NCBI RefSeq assembly: GCF_000512585.2
Contig: NC_089243.1
Location: forward strand, 62,001-126,000
Length of the DNA: 64,000 bases
Direction of reading: 5' to 3'
Source of the DNA: Kwoniella bestiolae CBS 10118
Taxonomy: Eukaryota; Basidiomycota; Tremellomycetes; Tremellales; Cryptococcaceae
In this document: in pieces, positions 57,569 to 64,000 of the stretch
Numbering within the stretch: the stretch's first letter is position 1
How the letters are laid out: each line of letters opens with the position of its first letter
Position numbers and translations under genes: made by a program
The notes under the pieces: generated by a model
Database searches by the model: none
The model's input: the letters and a program-made list of their open reading frames with translations, nothing else
What the model was told of the DNA's origin: nothing

Positions 57569-60500
57569 CTAAAAATCATCAGGGAATTTCGCACCCCCCT
57601 CCTCCCCAACCTTAATCTTCTTCATCCCAAACCCAGGAGGGGGTTTCGGTCTATCTCCCGGTCTACCCCCTCCACCACCCATCCCCTTTCCCCCTCCAGG
57701 GGGCGGTGGTGGACCCTGGCCTGGCCCACCTTGACCGAAATGTTGGATTACTGGTGGACCCCTCGCTGGACCCCTTATTCTATCTATCACGTTCAACCGA
57801 GCGAATTTCTGAGTGTTGGTTCCTTGGCTTCTTACGCCTAGATTCTGGTCGGACGAGGGGGTCCAATATCGTACGTGAGATGTGGATGAGGTGGGGTCGA
57901 GTTTGGGATTGACAAGGAATGGGTGTGCTTCTGCGTTGATCGATAAAATAGCGTTTGTCAGTATCAGTGAGGGATGGTAGTGTTATGCTGATGGAGCATT
58001 GGACTGACCTGTGTTGAGGACGTAGTCGTCTAATGAGAGGATATCAGGTTCAGATTGGAGGAGGAAGTGATACCTATATCACAAGTTAGCTTTTTCCCTT
58101 CAATATATATACTAAACCCCACTGATGGTGTGCAGAAGGTAGATAAAGAGAGTAAGTGAAGAGAGGTCGTAGAGAGGCAACCCACTTGAAAGTCTCAGCC
58201 AGCGCGAAACTCTCCATATTATCTCCATACCTCAGCTGACCCCTTTCTTTCGTCACATCATCCACGCTCGAAACCCCTCCATCGACTTTAGCAGTCTCCA
58301 TCCAGCTCACGAACATCTTCCATCCCTTCTCCTGCCACGACCTATCGCCAGTCAACCTGTACATGTAGAAGATCGATTCGATTGTCTCAGGTCGATTGAT
58401 ACCCCTCCCTACTACCTTTCTAGCTCCTGTAGGTCGTCCCTTTAGCTTTCTCGCATATTGTACTGGATCGTCGGAGGGATCTCGGGAAGTCACGATGGAT
58501 CCGTCGTTGTTCCACCGCAATAGGCCATTCATATCTTTATGTGTTCCCTGTATATTTTCACCACTGTTCACGGCATCTTCTATATCCTGAGATGAAAGGG
58601 GTGGTCTATACATTCCGCTATTTTCCAACGTAACGTTCTCATACATCATCTCAACCTCGTGGGGTTGATACCATTCCATAACCTCGGGTTGAAGTCCTGT
58701 AGGCGTATCGGCAGATAACCAATAACATGTCCTCGTCAACTTCTCGGCATCCACCATATCCCCGTCTCTTCCATCTAACAACTTCGCTCCCAAGCCCAAC
58801 ATGGCTCCTGCGAAGCAAGTCAAGTGTTCTAATTCGTGTATTAATCGGCCATGCTCAAATTTACCAATCGTAAATAATTCTCTGTCCGGTACGACCTCTA
58901 TATCCTTGTATAGTATTTCCTTGGCTTTATCTATAGATTCCGCATATACCTTCTTCCACACTTCGGCATGTTCGTTGTTCCCTAGTAACTTGTAGGTCTT
59001 GATGAGGTATTCATAGTATGAATCTGCTAGTCCTCCAAAAGTAAATCCTCCAGCTTGGACATGCTCTATCGAAGCATCAGGTTGGAACCACATAGGAATC
59101 AAGGGAGGTTGAGTCGAACGCGGTATAACCCTCTCTTCAAGGTATTCCATCGCCCTCTGAGCCAGGTCGAACCATTTCCTATCGTTTGTGACTTGAGATA
59201 ATCTGATCAGCTCTAATGACATCGATCCGACCTCTGCGATGGAGACCGTCGAAAGATGGATCTGCTCGCCGGCAGGTAGACCAGGATCGATCCGCCCAGC
59301 AGGTAATCCAGAAACCGTATCGAATGCCTTGGCTAATACATTGGCTAGATCTTCTGCTCGTTCTACTAAGAGCTTGTCACCTGATAGGTCATATGCTCCC
59401 AGTAGACCACCGAGGTACCGAATACCAGTTTCGAACACTGGTAAACCAACGCCTTTATCCCTTGGGAGGGCGTATACTTCACCTGTCCCATCTTCATCTT
59501 CTGTTATGTAGCCTGATGACCAGTCCCGACCGTTTACCCAGTGAAAGTTCACTTGGTTGATGTGCGGGCGACAGAGGTTGTATTCGTCTGAGAAGCCCAT
59601 GAGGAGGAGGGTGTCGAGGGAGTCAATGATAGTAGCGCCCCATCTAAGCACGAGCATAGGTTTATGTTAGGACCATATGGCCACGCGGAGGGAGATAGTG
59701 ATATAGTTACTCACCCGTTGAATGGATCAGACGGTGTCTGGGAGATGGGTCTGACTTCGTCGTGGCCTATCAAGCGTACATCAGCACATAATCCTCTCTA
59801 TCAGTGATGACGATCGTTGCTGCATAGAAAGATCTCAGAGATAAATGGGAATGATGTCGGAAAAGGTCAAGACAAGAATCTCATCACCCACCCCACGCAT
59901 GCCTCTTATAAGCCTCCCAAGCATGTTTGAACCCTCTCTTGACCGCATCTCTCCTCTTCTCCCTCTCCTTCTTCTGCTTTGCGTTCTCCCAGTTATCCCG
60001 TCCTCTCGCGAACCCACTCCATTGCACCTTCTTCATATCCCCTTTCTGGCCCTTCCAATCCTCCGGTCGTCTCTCCTCCATCCATTTAGTAGCCCATGCG
60101 TCAGGAGGAATAGTATTCCTAGGTATCTCCTCATTGTCCGGTGTGGGGGAGATGATCATCCGGAGTTTATCGTCCGGATACACCTCTTCTCTCGGTGGTG
60201 AAGATTCTCGGAGATTGATCTCTGGTAACAAGTCTTCAGGGGGTGGGAGGAGCGACAAATCCGGATGGAGAGGTGCGATAGGCTGGACCCAATTGGTGAC
60301 GTATTGATCCCCGTTATTATCTAGTACGAAATCATATTGTATCTCTGTGGATGTCTTGGTAGGTTCTGTTCCCACTTTGGGTGGTTTGGGCTTCCCACCG
60401 AATGGTATCCAGTTCTTCCACCCCTTGTCCTCATCTTCATCCTCTTCATCTTCCTCTTCCTCTTCATCATCGTCATCGTCGTCGTCGTTGTGGTCTTCAT

Positions 60501-60774
60501 CCCACTCGTCTCCTGCTGACCAGCCATGTCCGGGTGGTGGACCATGATGATGTGGTGGATGTGGAGGAGCCAAGTCTTTAGGTGGGAGAGGTGGTCCACT
60601 CTCGTAGAAGTAGAATACCACTCCGAACAAGATTAATCCCCCGACGATCCATCGGGGTTTCCTGCTTACGAATCGCCTTGCGATCTTCGTAGGGGATGAC
60701 AGACCCTTTTCGACGTCTTGGGTGTAGGCTGGTGTGTAGGGCATGGTCTTTCCGTTTTGTTTGGGTGAGAGCAT
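57569..60774 (-). CDS. GH47 alpha-1,2-mannosidase, type II membrane protein
   Basis: Class I alpha-mannosidase that trims N-glycans in the ER or Golgi. Exons on the minus strand: 60774-59892, 59766-59715, 59643-58186, 58073-58009 and 57930-57569, giving 939 aa, longer than the usual 550-660. A short cytosolic tail and one membrane helix (WIVGGLILFGVVFYFY, about residues 42-57) make it a type II protein. A His/Pro patch and an Asp/Glu run (about 88-117) follow, then the GH47 barrel: GWGATIIDSLDTLLLMG, VFETGIRYLGGLL, AEVGSMSLEL, EHLTCFAGAMLGLG, and finally NTEAHPF, whose Thr binds calcium. The tail after it is Gly/Pro-rich (GQGPPPPPGGGKGMGGG), unusual for the family. Start at ATG 60774; the frame is open upstream but lacks an ATG in good context. 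Confidence 0.9.
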
Positions 60775-61587
60775 CGCTCGGGGGAGGGTCGAGGGGTAAA
60801 GAAGGGATGTTTTGGTTTCCCAAGTGATAGTGCTGTATCTGTGGGGATGGCGAGAGTGACATGAGCCAAGGGGGAGGACGTGGACAAAGAATCCAAGGAA
60901 GATGGTGAGCGCCGTCAAAGGTATATGAGGTTTAATACGCACTAAGACTCTACGATCCGGTCCTCAGTTATCCCCTTGCGTCCTGATAATCGACCACACT
61001 TTCAATGTCTAATACAGTCTAGTCTGGCTTGAGAAATCTGTCCAGCAGCTTTCGGATGGTGTTACAATCGGTTCTGTGATACTATCCCGATGCAATATAC
61101 TCTATTCCGCAGAGCATGAAGCAGGATGATAAGGAGATGGGAGGAATGAATGTAGGTTGAATGTGGATGTGAGGTGGTTACGTGACTCTGTTGAACTTTA
61201 CCTTGTGACGCGTTGACCACCTCCCTCTTCTTGGCATTGGTGCGGCAAGTGGCACCTAAATTTAATTTTATACATCATATAGATCTGATAAACTCTACTC
61301 CATGTACCTGTCTCACATCGCAGAGCTTCTTTCGACCCATGCTTGCATAGCTACAAGGGTAGTAGCTCATGCCGGCAGTGATATCGATAGCATAACTGCA
61401 AACGGATCAGGCAAATTTCTCGACGAGGTACAAGGTAGTGGCGAATGATGGAAACTACTTGTCATGTATATGTACCTTATGATAATATATGCATTATAAC
61501 TATTTAACCTGATCACATCTATGTTGAATACCCAATTATACTTGTTGATTGTCCCGTTCACTACATACCTTCCATCTCCAAGCTTGT
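60775..61587. other. Intergenic, mannosidase promoter
   Basis: About 0.8 kb between the mannosidase start and the phosphatase stop, both on the minus strand. It includes mannosidase 5' UTR with a possible intron near 60840-60940. No coding exon seen. Confidence 0.4.
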
Positions 61588-63584
61588 CTATGCCCTCGGT
61601 GCTCGACCATTATAATCCTGCCCAGGAGAAGCAGTATAATTCCCATGACAATCGTATTCCCAATCTATTTCTTGCACTCTCTTCTGTAAGGCACTGACAA
61701 CGGTATCGAAGGAGCATAAGCCGTCTTTGTTCCATTCGCAGCCTGGGTATGATTGATCAATGGGGAGAACAGCATCGTTCCTGCAAGATCAACCGTCAAC
61801 ATCGTTAGTCTTCTGGTCATTCAGAGCTCAGAAGAACGTGGATAGCGTCGTGGAAATAAAGTCTGGTGGTGATAATTCTGGGTAGGGGAGACTCACAAGA
61901 TAAACCTAATCTGCTTTGATGGACTCATATCCCCACACTCCAACACCTGAATAGTCAAATGAGTAGCAAACGGTACCACCTGAGAAGCCTTGAACGAGCT
62001 GTCTGTCCTCTTATCCACAGGTAATGGACCGGTACTAAACAGTGCAGACAAGTTCAACGCTGTGAAGGTATCCAGCAGAATCACTTCGCGAGTCGCATCC
62101 GCGTAGATAGATTGATTCAGTGGAAAGTAGGTCGGATTATTATCCAATGTTGAGTTGATTGATGAGTCGGCAGTAGGGTTGGGAGTCTGGGTGAATCGAG
62201 CGACGAATTCGGATAAGAATCCTTTGCCTTGGGCGGCTGATACGGGGGAACCGGGGCCGTTGTTGTAGTAGAATGAGATGTCGTAGTAGCTTTAACATCA
62301 TACTGATTAGTACATTCATCACTACGGCGCTCAGTATAGCATGGGAGGACAGGATGGCCGGTACTCACTACTCGTAATTCTCGAAATCCTCTTTGGTGAA
62401 CAGCTTGCAGAACGCCGAATAACCCAAAGCATCGGTCTCGTACGAGCACAATTGAAGCATAGCGATTATATCGGTTGAGGTGAAGTTGACTCCGGTTATT
62501 TGACCTTGAAGTCTATCGATCGTCCCGTTAAATGCGTTTTTGGCGAATGCGTTGGCAGCGGTTGATCCGATACTTCCTCGGGAAGGTACATTGCTGTTCG
62601 AACAGGTTTCGTAAGGTGCACCGCTGCAAAAGATCAATGCAAATATATCAGTGCCAATCACCTATAATAGCGATGCCAAAATCAAGCTGGATTCGAAACT
62701 CACGTATTATTAACCCCGCTCGTCTCCACCATAATCTCAATATTGACCTGATCCATATACTCCGGCACGCCAAACATCCCCGCCGCGAAGTTCTCCGCAG
62801 TCTTCACCATCCTATCCTGACTTTCCGTCCTGAATACTGGCAACGTCCCAGCCTCGGTAAAGTTGTTAAGGAGATACCCATACTGTTGTCTGAACGCCGC
62901 ACCCAGCGCGAAATTCTGCAATCTCCCACTAACCGTTAAAAGCTCTGCACCCAACTTGAATGTCCAATCATTCAAGAACTCCAGTTCGCCTGTGGCATTA
63001 AATCCCCCCTGCTGCTTGGTGGCATTGGCAATCTTCCCGCTGAAGACGTACGGCGCAGATCCGCTGGTGGGGTATCGCGCGCCGTGTCGATACAGGAGAT
63101 GCACCTGGGTGACTGAACATCCCTTGGGAGCTAGTGGAGAAGTATCGTTCAGACCGTAGAATGAGGATGGGACGGAATACCACGGTGAGAGATTACCCCA
63201 GTATTTTGAGATGTCGATATCCCCGGAGTTGTCCTCCGGCTGGTCCACTACTAAGGGATAGGAGGATAGGGAGCCGGTGTTGTATGCGTAGGAAGCGGCT
63301 GTTTGCACTGCGGCTGGCTCTACGCCGGTTAGGGTCACGCCGGGGTATCCTACGGCTGTCTCTCCTGGGAAGAGGCCGCTGTTCACTTTGGCTATGGTTT
63401 GACAGTCAGTCAGTCAGTCATTCAGCTGGGTCATGCAGAAGATAGGAGGGCAAGAAGGGGACTTACTACCTGTTGGAGGGAAAATATCAGAGGTAGTCGA
63501 GCCGACATATGCCTCTGCCTTCTTGTCTAAGACTACTGCACTGGCGAGGTAAGGTAGCAGACCAAGCAACGCAACGAACAGCAT
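61588..63584 (-). CDS. Secreted histidine acid phosphatase / phytase-like
   Basis: Removes phosphate from organic esters outside the cell in the known family. Exons on the minus strand: 63584-63467, 63391-62704, 62623-62369, 62289-61897 and 61780-61588, giving 548 aa. Signal peptide MLFVALLGLLPYLASAVV, many N-glycosylation sequons, and the nucleophile motif LLYRHGARYPTSG at about residues 138-150. Paired cysteines (KGCSVTQ, ETCSNSN, QLCSYE, FCKLF, LECGD, GCEWNKDGLC) suggest a disulphide-rich secreted fold. The region aligned to the usual HD proton-donor motif reads YADATREVILLDTF, with no HD pair; Glu in REV could replace it. Either the enzyme uses another acid or it is altered. The intron-1 acceptor at 63392 was chosen over one 6 nt downstream. 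Confidence 0.85.
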
Positions 63585-64000
63585 TTTCGATGGTATACAG
63601 TAGAGGCGGATGTCTACCGATAGGACAATCTGGATGAAGAAAAGTCTTTATACCTTGAACATTCCATTTGAGCTTTTTCAGCTTTGCAGAGATTAGTGGT
63701 GGACGTCATCGGACCTCAATTACCCGAAAAGCAGGCACCATCAAAAGAAGATCTCTGGAACGTGCGTCTGAAAGCGGCCATGTCCGTAGCTATTATCGAT
63801 GGTGTGGTTCTAAGAATAGCATCTTCTCGAGTATCCCATGAGGGTGTTGTCTCACGTGCATCGATAAGTAGCGTATGAGAATGCTCGGCGGTCCAAGAAC
63901 GTTGTGCGTATATGTGGATTGAGTGTGAAGTGAGATGGAGAGATGCTATTTTGAGATGGACGGAGATGTCGCGTGAGGGCTGATAGGTCGTCTGCGAGAT
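63585..64000. other. Right-edge promoter region
   Basis: About 0.4 kb upstream of the phosphatase gene up to the window edge. A 64-codon frame at 63684-63878 plus has no recognisable features. Confidence 0.4.

Noticed and set aside
60337..60581. Plus-strand open frames rich in Ser or hydrophobic residues opposite the mannosidase acidic tract
   Set aside because: They are reverse-complement readings of the GAT/GAA repeats that code the Asp/Glu run.
61893..62449. Overlapping minus-strand open frames inside the phosphatase gene
   Set aside because: They are fragments and other-frame shadows of the exons of the acid phosphatase; junction phases explain them fully.

Overview
The window is nuclear DNA from an intron-dense basidiomycete yeast, most likely a tremellomycete of the Cryptococcus/Kwoniella type. 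This rests on many short introns (mostly 45-180 nt, GTRAGT/GTGAGT donors), tiny exons, tight gene spacing on both strands and the protein repertoire; it is an inference from style, not a database match. There are no rRNA genes, transposons or CRISPR. Gene models were built by hand: splice junctions were chosen so that donor, acceptor, phase and family alignment all agree.

Left part (1-13.4 kb): a small membrane protein; a KCS1-type inositol-phosphate kinase; HMG-CoA synthase of the sterol pathway; an uncharacterised basic protein; and a PMP47/ANT1-type peroxisomal adenine nucleotide carrier.

Centre-left (13.4-24.5 kb), the most unusual part: an array of tiny two-exon genes, all on the minus strand and about 1.0-1.5 kb apart. 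They encode 53-71 aa acidic proteins with a C-x12-C-x11(14)-C-x2-C pattern, usually ending KPDD. Five copies keep all four cysteines, one is divergent, one is broken, and one more looks like a relic. Every intact copy has a phase-1 intron in the same place, just before the second cysteine. I cannot assign the family to anything known. A secreted amidase-signature enzyme on the plus strand interrupts the array; its promoter carries three GATA-factor sites, suggesting nitrogen control.

Centre (24.8-43.2 kb): an NYN-domain nuclease-like protein, a large disordered protein, a BSD2/NDFIP-type ubiquitin-ligase adaptor, an RTC3/SBDS-like protein, a short-chain dehydrogenase with a substituted catalytic Tyr, a small secreted protein and an OPT oligopeptide transporter.

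Right part (44.9-63.6 kb): a coiled-coil protein, an MFS transporter of the VBA type, a SET-domain methyltransferase, a PLP2-type phosducin-like protein, the peroxisomal beta-oxidation multifunctional enzyme FOX2 with a C-terminal AKL signal, a GH47 alpha-mannosidase, and a secreted histidine acid phosphatase whose usual HD motif I cannot find.

Functional threads (inference): fatty-acid oxidation (ANT1, FOX2), nitrogen scavenging (amidase, OPT), phosphate (KCS1, acid phosphatase) and metal or protein quality control (BSD2). Apart from the paralogue array nothing looks like a co-regulated cluster.
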